Below are positions 28,616 to 37,988 of a stretch of 64,000 nt of DNA, piece by piece. The DNA comes from Neobacillus cucumis (GTDB lineage: Bacteria > Bacillota > Bacilli > Bacillales > Cytobacillaceae). The position numbers were made by a program, and so were the translations under genes. The stretch is taken from the NCBI RefSeq assembly GCF_002860255.1, contig NZ_PGVE01000107.1, positions 62,001 to 126,000 of the forward strand, read 5' to 3'. Each line of letters begins with the position of its first letter. The stretch's first letter is position 1. The notes under the pieces are model-generated. The model saw only the letters and a list, made by a program, of their open reading frames with translations. It did not search any database and was not told the origin of the DNA.

Positions 28616-29230
28616 TTATAAGTTTAATAGTTCACTTACGGTTAAAAGCTGATATCCTTCAGATTTAAGTTCAGAAACAAGCGCCTCTACAGCTTGTATG
28701 GTTTGAGAACGATCTCCATAACCGTCATGGAAGATTAGAATACTTCCATTTTTCACACACCTTCTTGAAGCTGATAGAATATGATCAACTCCAGGTTGCT
28801 CCCAATCTTGAGCCTCTAAATTAAGTGCACCAATCATAGAATATCCCTTGCTCTCAACAACTGAAATAGTCTCATGATTGTAATCAAAGTATGGAGGACG
28901 AAAGGTCACTGGTTTTTTTCCTGTTAAATCCTTTATCATTTGCTCCGTTCTTTCAATTTCTGCTAAACAATCAGCAGGAGTTAAATCAGATAATTTAGGA
29001 TGGGAATACGTATGATTGCCGATTTCATGTCCTTGCTCTGCCGCTACTTTGACTATTTCCGGATTTTTTTCCATTTGTTCACCAATCATAAAAAACGTAG
29101 CTTTTCCTTCTGCCTTTGCAAAAATCTCTAACACTTGAGGTGTATAGATTGGGTTAGGCCCATCATCAAAGGTAATGGCTACTGCTTTTTGAGAGGTGGA
29201 CACTTCGGTTATCATTGTTAGCTCAGACAA
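28616..29230 (-). CDS. CE4 polysaccharide deacetylase (NodB domain)
   Basis: This 204-residue protein is one NodB homology domain: AITFDDGPN (catalytic Asp and metal Asp), HTYSH (zinc His pair), FRPPYFDYN and ILIFHDG (catalytic His region). CE4 enzymes remove acetyl groups from xylan, chitin oligomers or peptidoglycan. There is no signal peptide, so it probably acts in the cytosol on imported, acetylated oligosaccharides; location in the same unit as Axe2 and XynB supports xylan as source. The TTG start has a TAGGAGTGA box. Confidence 0.9.
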   Translation of the reverse strand: MSELTMITEVSTSQKAVAITFDDGPNPIYTPQVLEIFAKAEGKATFFMIGEQMEKNPEIVKVAAEQGHEIGNHTYSHPKLSDLTPADCLAEIERTEQMIKDLTGKKPVTFRPPYFDYNHETISVVESKGYSMIGALNLEAQDWEQPGVDHILSASRRCVKNGSILIFHDGYGDRSQTIQAVEALVSELKSEGYQLLTVSELLNL

Positions 29231-29297
29231 TTGGATTCACTCCTAATAGAATATATTTTGTGAGGTTTCATTGACTACCCCGTTAGAGACTGAACTA

Positions 29298-30281
29298 TTA
29301 ATAAGGGCCTCTAATAGAATTCTTTACTTTTTTCTGGTAAAAGCTTTGAAGCTTTTGCATTTCTTCTTCAGAGAATGATTTTGTATCCAAAGCTGATAAA
29401 TTATCCTCGACTTGTTTTACGTTTTTAAATCCTGGGATGATGCAGGTAATCTCTTTTTGGTCTAAAATCCAGCGTAGGGCAGCGCTTGCCATAGAGTTTC
29501 TGCCATCCGCGATCCATTTAAGTTGGTTAGCTAATTCCACACCCTTTTGGAAGCCAAGTCCTGCAAATGTTTCTCCAACGTTAAAGGCCTCTCCATTTTC
29601 ATTAAAACGGCGGTGATCATCCGTTTCAAACACATGATTCGTTGTAAATTTCCCTGTAAGGAGTCCGCTTGCAAGCGGTAATCTGACAAGAAGTCCCACT
29701 CCTTTTTTATAGGCTTCAGGGAGTAATTCTTCTAATGGCTTCTGCCGGAAGATATTAAATATAATCTGAAGGCTTTTTACATTCGGGTATTCCAAACAAA
29801 TAAGCCCTTCCTCAACTGTTTCAACACTAACCCCATATTGCTTGATTTTTCCTTCTTGCTTCAATCGATCAAGTACCTCAAATACACTGCCATCCCGTAA
29901 TATTTCTGTGGCAGGGCAATGGATTTGATACAAATCAATTGCTTCCCGATTCAAGCGTCGGAGGCTATCTTCACAATAGGCACTTACTTTTTCATAACTG
30001 TAGGTATGTGGGTCAAAAATATCTCCTTGTCGGCAGAACTTGGTTGCTATATGGATTTGATCTTCCTGGCCTTTTGTTGCTTTGGCCAATAACTCTTCAC
30101 TATGACCGTCCCCGTACACATCAGCTGTATCAAAAAAGTTAACTCCTTGTGCCATCGCATAATCTAGCGATTTCAAGGCTTCCTCATCACTTGTTTTGCC
30201 CCATGCTCCACCAATCGCCCATGTTCCAAAGCTGACTTCACTGATCTTTATCCCTGTATTTCCTAATTCACGATACTTCAT
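29298..30281 (-). CDS. Aldo/keto reductase
   Basis: This 327-residue aldo/keto reductase has the tetrad in FFDTADVYGDGHSEELL, IATKFCR and LYQIHCPA. The open frame extends 21 codons further upstream into the esterase gene, but the ATG at 30281 has the GGGGAGA box and begins with MKYRELGNTGIKISEVSFG, the usual family start. It lies between the Axe2 and deacetylase genes. The substrate is unknown; a keto or aldehyde sugar is possible. Confidence 0.9.
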   Translation of the reverse strand: MKYRELGNTGIKISEVSFGTWAIGGAWGKTSDEEALKSLDYAMAQGVNFFDTADVYGDGHSEELLAKATKGQEDQIHIATKFCRQGDIFDPHTYSYEKVSAYCEDSLRRLNREAIDLYQIHCPATEILRDGSVFEVLDRLKQEGKIKQYGVSVETVEEGLICLEYPNVKSLQIIFNIFRQKPLEELLPEAYKKGVGLLVRLPLASGLLTGKFTTNHVFETDDHRRFNENGEAFNVGETFAGLGFQKGVELANQLKWIADGRNSMASAALRWILDQKEITCIIPGFKNVKQVEDNLSALDTKSFSEEEMQKLQSFYQKKVKNSIRGPY

Positions 30282-30318
30282 TTCAACATCTCCCCTAAAT
30301 AGTGATTGAATTGAATTT

Positions 30319-30975
30319 TTATGAGCGGTCCCACTTAAATCCAATTTCCTTCAAGAAGGCCCTGGCCAATACCATATGTCCTGCTGCGGAAGGGTGAACG
30401 CGATCCCATGCGATGGTCGCAGGATAGAGTTCCTTTAATACTTCATTAAACACCGCTTGCGTATCAACAAATAAACAACCCGTCTCTTCGGCAATTTTTC
30501 GAACGATTTGTCCATAATGGTCCATCGTTTGCCTCATCCGATCCTGTTCATTGCTTTCTATATAAAATGGAGTCATGAGGACAATACCCTTTGTCAAAGA
30601 CTTGGTTTCTGTCACGAGTTTCCGGAGTGTTTCCTCATATTCTTCCGGATACACATGCCATTCTTTAATGAACGGAGTATCATACTGCCGCCAAACATCG
30701 TTGATGCCAATCATAATCGATAGCCAGTCTGGTTCATGATTAACCACATCCTCCTGCCATCTATTCTTTAAATCTCGAACCGTATTCCCGCTGATTCCTT
30801 TATTCACGACTCGGATACCCAATTCTGGATAAACCGCCTGAAGCAATGCATCCACATAGGATACATAGCCTTTCCCTAAGGCAGCAAATAACCCCTCACC
30901 TTCCGGCTGGGCCCGTTCGCAATCTGTTACAGAGTCACCAATAAATAATAGTTTTTGAGCTGATTTTAGCAGCAT
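30319..30975 (-). CDS. axe2: SGNH acetylxylan esterase, Axe2 type
   Basis: This 218-residue intracellular esterase matches the Geobacillus stearothermophilus Axe2 family along its whole length as I remember it. The SGNH landmarks fall at the same numbers: Ser15 in IGDSVTD, Gly63 in ISGNTVRD, Asn92 in IGINDVW, and Asp191 and His194 in WDRVHPS. It removes acetyl groups from xylo-oligosaccharides after uptake, which lets xylosidases act. The ATG has a GGAGGAAAA box. It is embedded between a ThuA-like gene and an aldo/keto reductase gene in the xynB transcript. Confidence 0.93.
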   Translation of the reverse strand: MLLKSAQKLLFIGDSVTDCERAQPEGEGLFAALGKGYVSYVDALLQAVYPELGIRVVNKGISGNTVRDLKNRWQEDVVNHEPDWLSIMIGINDVWRQYDTPFIKEWHVYPEEYEETLRKLVTETKSLTKGIVLMTPFYIESNEQDRMRQTMDHYGQIVRKIAEETGCLFVDTQAVFNEVLKELYPATIAWDRVHPSAAGHMVLARAFLKEIGFKWDRS

Positions 30976-31023
30976 TTATTTTTCCTCCTATCAACCTTTA
31001 TAAGGGATTTAAACCTCCAATTT

Positions 31024-31674
31024 CTAACTGACCAGCCATTTTATACAGCTTCCTAAAACGGTTAGAAATTCTTGGTTCTGAAGGCCACTGTTGGTATGAG
31101 CAGGTGTTAAACAGCATACCTTGCCATCCCCATAGGAATGTGACCATCCCGCAATTGATTGTCCATCGATTGATTCGGAGTGAAGGAAGACATTCGTGTT
31201 GGACTGATCACACCGAACAAAATAATGCTCATCCAAAAATGCAAATGAGAGAGGACTAGAAATGAAACTTTGATCGCCGGCAGTATACTGGACGAGTTGA
31301 TGTTTGTCCGGGTGATAAACAAAAGATCCTCTTAGCATCTTTGTATAAACACCCTCGTCGGGATAAGAGGCCAGACCAGAATGCCAAGCCATCAAGCTCC
31401 CTCCATTCGATACATATGTAGTAATCTCTAACGCAAGGTCCTCTGTCATCCATTGATTGACAACCTCTTCAGTTGGATTTAAACGATTTTCTTTAAAAAG
31501 GATGACTACAGCTGGTTCGTCCAAAAGGGCATCTTTTAATGCTTCAATGGAACAATAAGTGAGTTCAATTTCTTCAAGGTCAGAAATGGAGCGGATTGCC
31601 TTTTCAAGCGATGCTTTTGCTCCGTCTGCAGGGTGATAAAAATCTCCTAAAACAGCTAATACTTTAACCTTCAT
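31024..31674 (-). CDS. ThuA-like domain protein
   Basis: This 216-residue protein resembles the ThuA family (type 1 glutamine-amidotransferase-like fold): VLAVLGDFYHPADGA at the start, a strand ending in VVILFKENRL, the central GGSLMAWHSGLASYP and a late GWSHSYGDGKVCCLTPAHT. ThuA proteins accompany sugar degradation loci (trehalose, plant polysaccharides), but their reaction is unclear. There is no signal peptide. It is closely spaced with the SDR gene before it and the axe2 gene after it, so it belongs to the xylan unit. Confidence 0.75.
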   Translation of the reverse strand: MKVKVLAVLGDFYHPADGAKASLEKAIRSISDLEEIELTYCSIEALKDALLDEPAVVILFKENRLNPTEEVVNQWMTEDLALEITTYVSNGGSLMAWHSGLASYPDEGVYTKMLRGSFVYHPDKHQLVQYTAGDQSFISSPLSFAFLDEHYFVRCDQSNTNVFLHSESIDGQSIAGWSHSYGDGKVCCLTPAHTNSGLQNQEFLTVLGSCIKWLVS

Positions 31675-31696
31675 CTAGCTTACCTCACAAACTTTA

Positions 31697-32392
31697 TTAG
31701 ATTGGCATTGGACTTCCGTCATGATTGATGAAACAATATTTACTTTCTACTATCTTTCTTTTCTCAATTAAATCAAATATTCCTTTTGCGGTTTCAATAG
31801 GATTTCCCGGGGCATTCACTCCGCCCATATCCGTCTGGATCCAGCCAGGATGGACAGCATAAACCTGGATATTTTTCTCTTTGACATAATTACTCAATTG
31901 CTCCGAGAACATATTGAGGGCCGTCTTAGATGAAGCATAGGCATAATCGCCGCCATAAGCGTTTTCAAAACTTCCTGCTTCAGAAGAGATATTGATGATT
32001 GACGAACTATCCCCCATTAGAAGTAAAGGAAGAAAGTGTTTCACCACCCGCATTGGACCAAACAAATTTACATCAAAGGATAACTGGACCTCCTCAAGGT
32101 TCAAATCCTCAATCGTCTTATCGCGTTCCAGCAGGATTCCTGCATTATTAATAATGGCGTCAATGGAACCAAAATGCTCCTTTACAAAATTGGCAGCCTG
32201 TAAGACAGAATCCTCTTTAGTCACATCTAATGAAACAATAGAAATAGACTTTGAGAATTCAAGCTCGGATAATTTTCCTCTTCCTTGTTCAGCATCCCTA
32301 ACTCCTGCCAAAATATGATGTCCTCTTTCTGCTCCAACTTGGGAAAGCGCTAATCCTAAACCTCTATTCGCACCTGTAATTAAAATCCTCAT
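31697..32392 (-). CDS. Short-chain dehydrogenase/reductase
   Basis: This 231-residue classical SDR has the cofactor motif TGANRGLG, NNAGILL, the catalytic Ser in NISSEAG and the YASSK pair. It is an NAD(P)-dependent oxidoreductase. The ATG has a GCAGGTGA box. It sits in a run of small genes behind xynB and may oxidise or reduce a released sugar, but the substrate cannot be named. Confidence 0.9.
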   Translation of the reverse strand: MRILITGANRGLGLALSQVGAERGHHILAGVRDAEQGRGKLSELEFSKSISIVSLDVTKEDSVLQAANFVKEHFGSIDAIINNAGILLERDKTIEDLNLEEVQLSFDVNLFGPMRVVKHFLPLLLMGDSSSIINISSEAGSFENAYGGDYAYASSKTALNMFSEQLSNYVKEKNIQVYAVHPGWIQTDMGGVNAPGNPIETAKGIFDLIEKRKIVESKYCFINHDGSPMPI

Positions 32393-32454
32393 CTTTCAAT
32401 CACCTGCCTGAATTGAATATTAAATTATTGAATAGAAAATTGGATTCACTTTTT

Positions 32455-32931
32455 TTAATTGTCATTTTCTAAAAGCTCTAAAATAATTTTTAAATCTTTA
32501 AAGGTATCCATGTAGGCATATCTTCCGCCTGTGTACTCACCTTTTTGCATCAATGGCATTTGGTTTTGTTCCATTATGGTTATTTTTTCTTTCATCCCTT
32601 TTATGTGAAAAGCAATATGATGCGGTCCTTCCCCATGCTCGTCGAGATATTCTCTCCATGTACTAGGGTGCTCGTCTGGTTCGATTAATTCCAATTGAAG
32701 TGAACCCATATCAAAGAATGCTAGTTTTGCACGAGCCTCCGTAGGTTCTCCTTTATATTCGGTCTCTGCTTTATCTACTGTATCTGTAAGACTCCATCCA
32801 GGATTTTCAACCCCAAAGAAATCGGCATAAGCTTGGCTGGTTTTCTCAATATCGTGGACTAGGATTCCGATTTGGGCAATAACATTTGTTCCAAGAATAT
32901 TATTTTCACTCATTCGGTTTTGCTCATTCAT
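32455..32931 (-). CDS. VOC (glyoxalase/epimerase fold) protein
   Basis: This 158-residue protein has the double beta-alpha-beta-beta-beta pattern of the vicinal oxygen chelate group: NVIAQIGILVHDIEKTSQ, LQLELIEPDEHPSTW, HHIAFHIKG and a C-terminal ILELLEN. It resembles methylmalonyl-CoA epimerase-type members, with likely metal ligands Gln, His and Glu. The ATG has an AAAGGAG box. It is the first gene after xynB, and its role in sugar use is unknown. Confidence 0.85.
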   Translation of the reverse strand: MNEQNRMSENNILGTNVIAQIGILVHDIEKTSQAYADFFGVENPGWSLTDTVDKAETEYKGEPTEARAKLAFFDMGSLQLELIEPDEHPSTWREYLDEHGEGPHHIAFHIKGMKEKITIMEQNQMPLMQKGEYTGGRYAYMDTFKDLKIILELLENDN

Positions 32932-33030
32932 AATAAGCGCTCCTTTATAGTTTCATCTATTAATCCTTTAAACTATTACCAAGAATAATACTTTCCTTTT
33001 CAGGATAAATCGTAATTTTATTTTTTCCTT

Positions 33031-34635
33031 CTACTCACGTTCACGATACGTAAAATAATCAAAATCGGCATGTATTCTTTGTCCGCTTAAATCTTGTGCA
33101 CATACTCCGATGAACGCACCTGTAAACCCTTGGTCTAGTAAAATGCCGCCTATTTTTAATTCAACATGATCATCCGATATTTTACTTGCATCCAAACCAG
33201 GACCAATGGCGGACCAACTAATTCCATCTTTTGAAAAATAAAATTGCAGCTCTTCATAATGAATTTCCGCTTTTAGAAATACCTGCTCCCATCCATCAAC
33301 TGAAATCGTTTTCTCTAGGAGCTCATCATATTTCCCATGATCGCTGGACATTATTCCCAGGCATTTACCATGTTCTTCATCATGACTAATGAAAAGATAA
33401 TAATAATTTTTGGAATTGTAATAGTAAACTAAGCCTGCCATCTGCTGATGTGTTTTTGGTTCAAACTCGAGTAAAGTCTCAGCTGTGATTGAAAATGCTT
33501 GCTGCCTGCGTGCTAGCAAGCTTTGCCTATGTGAGGAACTAAAGGATTCCCTTCCTCTCAATCTAAGAAAGCCCTTTCTTTCCTTTGTTGTAATCCACTC
33601 TTCACTCAAGGGCTCACGGAGTGAATTAAAATGAATGTTAATGTCTTCTCCATCAAAATGATCCGTATCCGGTTCTACTTCAAATGGATATTCAGGAAGT
33701 AGCGGGGCCTCTACCATTGTCTGAGGGCTAATTCCGCCATCTGCCAGCCTTAGCCATCCGTCTTCGGTCCACATTGCTTTTTGAATAGCAGTCTCCCTTC
33801 CCAAATTACAATTCATAGAAGGCTTTAGAGGACGGCCCGTTAAATGAACCATATAAAGTTCGTTGTCTTGAGTATGAACAATACTAGCGTGACCAGCCTT
33901 TTGAAGTTTCAGTTCCGGCCTTCCTGCCGATGTAAGAATAGGGCCGATTGGATCTACTTCGTATGGTCCGAAAAGCGAAATAGATCGTGCTACCGTTACG
34001 GCATGCTCATACCTTGTTCCACCTTCAGCCGTCATTAAATAATAGTATCCGTTTTGCTTATAGATATGGGGACCTTCTGTCAGTCCAAGCTTCGTCCCTT
34101 TAAAGATATTATAAATGGGGCCAATTAGTTTTTTGTCTTCTGAAGAATATTCTTGAAGGAGGATGCCTCCAAAAGAGTTCCTATTTTTACGATGGTCCCA
34201 AACTAAATTTACAACCCATTTTTTTCCGTCATCATCATGAAATAGGGATGGATCAAACCCGCTGCTATTTAGGTAAATGGGATCTGACCATGGCCCCATA
34301 ATATCGGGAGCTGTTATTAGATAATTGTGGGTATCCTTAAATGGGCCGATATGACTTTTTACATCTGTAAATACTAAATAATAGGTTCCTTCATGATAAC
34401 TTAAGCATGGTGCCCATACGCCGCCGGAATCAGGATTTCCTACCATATCCAGTTGGCTCTTACGTGTTAATGGATGTGTGATCAACTTCCAATTCTTTAA
34501 ATCTCTTGAATGATGGATTTGAATACCAGGAAACCATTCAAAGGTGGATGTGGCTATGTAATAATCATTTCTCACTCTTATAATAGACGGATCCGGGTTA
34601 AACCCTGGCAAGATCGGATTCCTAATGAGAGACAC
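33031..34635 (-). CDS. xynB: GH43 beta-1,4-xylosidase XynB
   Basis: This 534-residue enzyme is a GH43 subfamily 11 type beta-xylosidase: five-bladed propeller followed by a C-terminal beta-sandwich (from about residue 325). Asp15 in PGFNPDPSII is the catalytic base position, the Asp of SSGFDPSLFHDD the pKa modulator and the Glu of LGLTEGPHIYK the acid. It has no signal peptide, so it splits xylobiose and longer xylo-oligosaccharides in the cytosol. The GTG start has a TTAGGAGGAG box. A near-perfect XylR operator lies about 75 bases upstream, which predicts induction by xylose. Confidence 0.95.
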   Translation of the reverse strand: MSLIRNPILPGFNPDPSIIRVRNDYYIATSTFEWFPGIQIHHSRDLKNWKLITHPLTRKSQLDMVGNPDSGGVWAPCLSYHEGTYYLVFTDVKSHIGPFKDTHNYLITAPDIMGPWSDPIYLNSSGFDPSLFHDDDGKKWVVNLVWDHRKNRNSFGGILLQEYSSEDKKLIGPIYNIFKGTKLGLTEGPHIYKQNGYYYLMTAEGGTRYEHAVTVARSISLFGPYEVDPIGPILTSAGRPELKLQKAGHASIVHTQDNELYMVHLTGRPLKPSMNCNLGRETAIQKAMWTEDGWLRLADGGISPQTMVEAPLLPEYPFEVEPDTDHFDGEDINIHFNSLREPLSEEWITTKERKGFLRLRGRESFSSSHRQSLLARRQQAFSITAETLLEFEPKTHQQMAGLVYYYNSKNYYYLFISHDEEHGKCLGIMSSDHGKYDELLEKTISVDGWEQVFLKAEIHYEELQFYFSKDGISWSAIGPGLDASKISDDHVELKIGGILLDQGFTGAFIGVCAQDLSGQRIHADFDYFTYRERE

Positions 34636-34691
34636 TAGATTCTCCTCCTAATTTGATAGATTTCTACACATACATAAAAAATACTAATTTT

Positions 34692-34697
34692 ATTATA
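34692..34697 (-). promoter_or_regulatory. Candidate -10 box of the xynB promoter
   Basis: TATAAT on the minus strand lies 12 bases downstream of the XylR-like operator and about 55 bases before the xynB start. The -35 region is weak (TGCAAA at 17-base spacing) and lies within the operator, as expected for a repressed promoter. Confidence 0.5.
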
Positions 34698-34707
34698 TCA
34701 CCTATTT

Positions 34708-34736
34708 ACTTAGTTTGCATAATCAACAAACTAAGT
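34708..34736. promoter_or_regulatory. XylR operator upstream of xynB
   Basis: Perfect 10-bp arms ACTTAGTTTG and CAAACTAAGT are spaced by 9 bases. The 25-base core has the same half-sites and spacing as the Bacillus subtilis xyl operator known from the literature (TTAGTTTG ... AACAAACTAA). XylR is a ROK-family repressor released by xylose. No xylR gene lies in the window. Confidence 0.85.
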
Positions 34737-34741
34737 TGCTT

Positions 34742-34811
34742 AAAAAATAGTATCTTCAATGGACCGTGATGAAAAGCTAGATGAAGCTCCGCCTTTAAAA
34801 CGGCCCATTGA
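34742..34811 (-). terminator. Large stem-loop with T-run before xynB
   Basis: The arms TCAATGGACCG and CGGCCCATTGA pair with one mismatch around a long loop that contains a smaller AGCT/AGCT hairpin. On the minus strand a TTTTTT tract follows at 34742-34747. It lies 45 bases after the stop of the aldo/keto reductase gene at 34856 and probably ends that transcript before the xynB promoter. Confidence 0.6.
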
Positions 34812-34855
34812 TAGTAAAACAGTCTTTCTCTTACTTAATATTGTCTAGATTAAGA

Positions 34856-35836
34856 TTACCAAGCATATGCCTCTGGTGCCCTGCCACCCGGTCCAGGGAA
34901 TATTTCATCTAAACGCTTCAACGTTCCCTCATCCAATATTACTTCAACAGAGCGGAGAGATTGCTCAAACTGTTCCGCAGTTCGGCAGCCAATAATAGGC
35001 GCAGTTACAGCAGGATTTACCAGAATCCATGCTAACGCCACCGTATCTTCTCTTTCTCCCAACTCCTGACAAAGCTCAGAAAATTTGATTAATTGATTTC
35101 GGTACTTTTCGATTCTTCCTGCTTCTCTGCCGCTTCTTGTTCCAGGCTGCATCCTTAAAGCATTGCCTCCCAGCAGTCCACCGTCAAGCGGACTCCAAGG
35201 AATCACTCCAATACCCAAATGCTTTGCGGCAGGTAACACCTCCAATTCCGGAAGCCTGCAATTTAAGTTATATTTATGCTGCTCAGAAACAAGCCCCAGG
35301 AAATGCCGTGATTCAGCTTCTTTTTGCGCCTCCATTAATTTCCAACCCGGAAAATTACTTGCCCCAATGTAGCCCGCTTTTCCTTGCTGAACAGCTACCT
35401 CAAATGCTCCCCAAATTTCGGCCCAGCTAACATTCCAATCCACATGATGCATTTGATAGAGTTCAATATGATCTGTTTGAAGACGGCGCAGAGAATCCTC
35501 TAAGTGTCGTCGAATCTTAAAGGCTGACAATCCAGGGGTATTGTTCGGTCCCTCAATCGGATTGTGCATCTCTCCATAAACTTTTGTTGCCAGGACGACT
35601 CTCTCCCTTCGGCCGCCACCCTGTGCAAACCATCGGCCTATAATCTCCTCTGTTCTTCCGGCATTTTCTCCCCAGCCATAAACATTGGCCGTATCAAAAA
35701 AGTTAATCCCAGCGTCCAGTGCCATATCCATGATTCTAAATGCTTCCTTTTCTTCCGTATCTACGCCAAAATTCATAGTTCCCAGACATAGCCGGCTAAC
35801 TTTCAAGCCAGTCCTTCCTAATACTGTATATTCCAA
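34856..35836 (-). CDS. Aldo/keto reductase, YajO/YghZ-like type
   Basis: This 326-residue protein has MEYTVLGRTGLKVSRLCLGTMNFG at its start and the tetrad in FFDTANVYGWGENAGRTEE, LATKVYG and LYQMHHVDWNV. It belongs to the larger aldo/keto reductase group that also contains potassium-channel beta subunits. The TTG start has an AGGAGGAAT box. It lies 37 bases after the GH42 gene and is probably cotranscribed with it. The substrate is unknown. Confidence 0.9.
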   Translation of the reverse strand: MEYTVLGRTGLKVSRLCLGTMNFGVDTEEKEAFRIMDMALDAGINFFDTANVYGWGENAGRTEEIIGRWFAQGGGRRERVVLATKVYGEMHNPIEGPNNTPGLSAFKIRRHLEDSLRRLQTDHIELYQMHHVDWNVSWAEIWGAFEVAVQQGKAGYIGASNFPGWKLMEAQKEAESRHFLGLVSEQHKYNLNCRLPELEVLPAAKHLGIGVIPWSPLDGGLLGGNALRMQPGTRSGREAGRIEKYRNQLIKFSELCQELGEREDTVALAWILVNPAVTAPIIGCRTAEQFEQSLRSVEVILDEGTLKRLDEIFPGPGGRAPEAYAW

Positions 35837-35873
35837 TGGTAATTCCTCCTAATTATAAAAAATGAATGGTTTA

Positions 35874-37919
35874 TTACGAAAATATGAACACATCAAAAGG
35901 TTTCATTGTGATCCTGCCTTTTAATTTTTCTCCTGTCAGAAGCTCTGTGGCCTCCTTTTCCAAATATATTTCCTGGGGTGTGTCCGCATAATTAAGAAGA
36001 AACATATACTTTTCCCCGTTTTGATGCTCGCGGACTGCTAACTCCACTTTTTCAGGCAGTTCTGCCCAATCAATCGGTTGTTTAAGACCCACTTCTTTTA
36101 ACAGCTCTTCAGCCATTTGCAGGCTAAATACACCGCCGTAATAGTAGGCGAAGCCATTACCGAAAGAATGTTTAACAAGAGCTGGTTTTTCAGCCATATA
36201 ACCGTTTTTGTAAACAGCTAAAACTTCTGCCTGAGAACTTTCCACCTTTAAAACTTCATTAAAGCGAGTGGATGAAAACTCTCTGTCTTCTCCACCAGTC
36301 ATAACCACTTCGGGTGCCTTTTGATGGGGCCCTACTAAGGTAAAGTCCTCAACGGATATCCCGCAAAGTTCGCTTACAGTACCTGGGAATGGCAGCATAT
36401 AACAATGGCCATGCTCATTTTTATAACCCGTTCTAGCTCCGAAAATCAGCTTTCCACCTTGAAGAACGTATTCTTTCAATAGATTGGCGATTTCATCCGT
36501 TAAAATAGTTGGATGAGGGTAAATCAACAATTTATAACGAAGAAGCTCTTCGAGACCCATAGTTGGTTTGATATATAAAGCATCCACAGGAACATGGTTA
36601 TACTGAAGCGCTTTCAACCATGCAGAAACACTTTCCTGTTCAAATGGTCCATGCCAATGATCCAATTCTCCGTCCCATTCATTATCATAATCTTTAAGAA
36701 TGGCGACTTCAGCCTTATAATGTGCCCCAGCTATTTTTCCACTGATTTTATTAATCTCCTTCCCTACTACTCTGGCTTCTTCTACCCGACGGTTTGGACG
36801 ATTATGATAGTCATTGATGCCATGCCAATAAATTTCGGTTCCAAAGGCGGCTGTTCTCCACCGAAAATAAAGCACCATATCTGCTCCATGGGCAATCGAT
36901 TGATAGGTCCATAATCTCATTTGGCCTGGTTTTGGGGAAGGCTGTTCCATTCTGTTCACCCAGCCTCCTGGGCCTGATTGCTGTTCAAACACAGCAAAGG
37001 TTGGGGAAATGCTTCGTACCGTACTTAAATTCCAGCTCCACTTTCGATCAAGCAGCGGCTTCTCCCCATTATCAGGATAAATAGTACTGAAGTTTGGATA
37101 AGAATCATATGCGATAAAATCAAGAAGCTCCTCTGTCATTTTATGATTATCTAAATGTCCAAAAAGTCCATTAGTTGTGACCCACTGATTCGGTGCCTCT
37201 CCTCTTAATATTTCCGCTTGTAAAGAGGCAAAGGAGATGGCGCTATCTGAGATAAAACGTTTTTCATCTAATGCCTGGTGAGGATTCGGTGAATCACTGA
37301 CAGTGGGTCTGGTTAAGAAAACTTGCTCCCAGTCTGTGTATGTCTGATTCCAAAAGACAGCTCCCCATGCTTTATTGAGCTGTTCCAAGGTCCCATATTT
37401 CGTTTGCAGCCAAGTGCGAAATGCCTTATGGTCAGCCTCTGAGTAAAATACATTGATCTCACAATTTAGTTCATTATCAATCTGCCAGCCGATAACAGCC
37501 GGATGATCCTTGTAGTGCTTCGCCATCTTCTGAACAATTCTTGCTGAAAGCTCACGATAAATCGGAGCATTATAATTATAATGCCTCCTTTGTCCATGCT
37601 GATATGGAACCCCATCCTGTGATACATTCAAAACTTCCGGATATTTGTGTGTCAGCCAAGCCGGCGGCGTTGCAGTTGGGGTCCCCAGAACAACCTTTAG
37701 CCCATGTTTGTCAGCCAAGTTTAATGCTCTGTCAAAAAAGTCAAAGGAAAAATTCCCTTCCTCCGGTTCGAAAATCGACCAGGCGAATTCCGCCATCCTT
37801 ACAATGGAAAAACCCAGTTCCCGCATTCTTTTATAATCATCTTCCCAAAGTCCCTCAGGCCAATGCTCTGGATAATAACATGCTCCTAACTGAATATTTG
37901 GTACCTGTAGTGCTTTCAT
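35874..37919 (-). CDS. GH42 beta-galactosidase
   Basis: This 681-residue enzyme has the three GH42 parts: an N-terminal barrel, a trimerisation domain (from about residue 395) and a short C-terminal sandwich. Acid/base Glu150 lies in WQIDNELNC and nucleophile Glu312 in FAVFEQQSGPGGW. The frame opens 34 codons earlier, but the ATG at 37919 has a GAGGGGGAAA box and begins MKALQVPNIQLGACYYPEHW, as in the family. There is no signal peptide. GH42 enzymes in this setting remove galactose, or sometimes alpha-L-arabinopyranose, from plant oligosaccharides. A XylR-like site and a TATACT box lie upstream. Confidence 0.93.
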   Translation of the reverse strand: MKALQVPNIQLGACYYPEHWPEGLWEDDYKRMRELGFSIVRMAEFAWSIFEPEEGNFSFDFFDRALNLADKHGLKVVLGTPTATPPAWLTHKYPEVLNVSQDGVPYQHGQRRHYNYNAPIYRELSARIVQKMAKHYKDHPAVIGWQIDNELNCEINVFYSEADHKAFRTWLQTKYGTLEQLNKAWGAVFWNQTYTDWEQVFLTRPTVSDSPNPHQALDEKRFISDSAISFASLQAEILRGEAPNQWVTTNGLFGHLDNHKMTEELLDFIAYDSYPNFSTIYPDNGEKPLLDRKWSWNLSTVRSISPTFAVFEQQSGPGGWVNRMEQPSPKPGQMRLWTYQSIAHGADMVLYFRWRTAAFGTEIYWHGINDYHNRPNRRVEEARVVGKEINKISGKIAGAHYKAEVAILKDYDNEWDGELDHWHGPFEQESVSAWLKALQYNHVPVDALYIKPTMGLEELLRYKLLIYPHPTILTDEIANLLKEYVLQGGKLIFGARTGYKNEHGHCYMLPFPGTVSELCGISVEDFTLVGPHQKAPEVVMTGGEDREFSSTRFNEVLKVESSQAEVLAVYKNGYMAEKPALVKHSFGNGFAYYYGGVFSLQMAEELLKEVGLKQPIDWAELPEKVELAVREHQNGEKYMFLLNYADTPQEIYLEKEATELLTGEKLKGRITMKPFDVFIFS

Positions 37920-37958
37920 GACTTTCCCCCTCATCAACATTTCTTTGCTCATTCCCAC

Positions 37959-37988
37959 TATGTTTGTTGGGTGGCTAAATAAAGTATA
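37959..37988 (-). promoter_or_regulatory. XylR-like operator and -10 box of the GH42 gene
   Basis: Read on the minus strand, TATACT (37983-37988) is followed at once by a site with halves TTTATTTAG and CCAACAAACATA (37959-37983). The site matches those at 20811 and 55478. An operator placed at the transcription start would repress. Confidence 0.5.
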
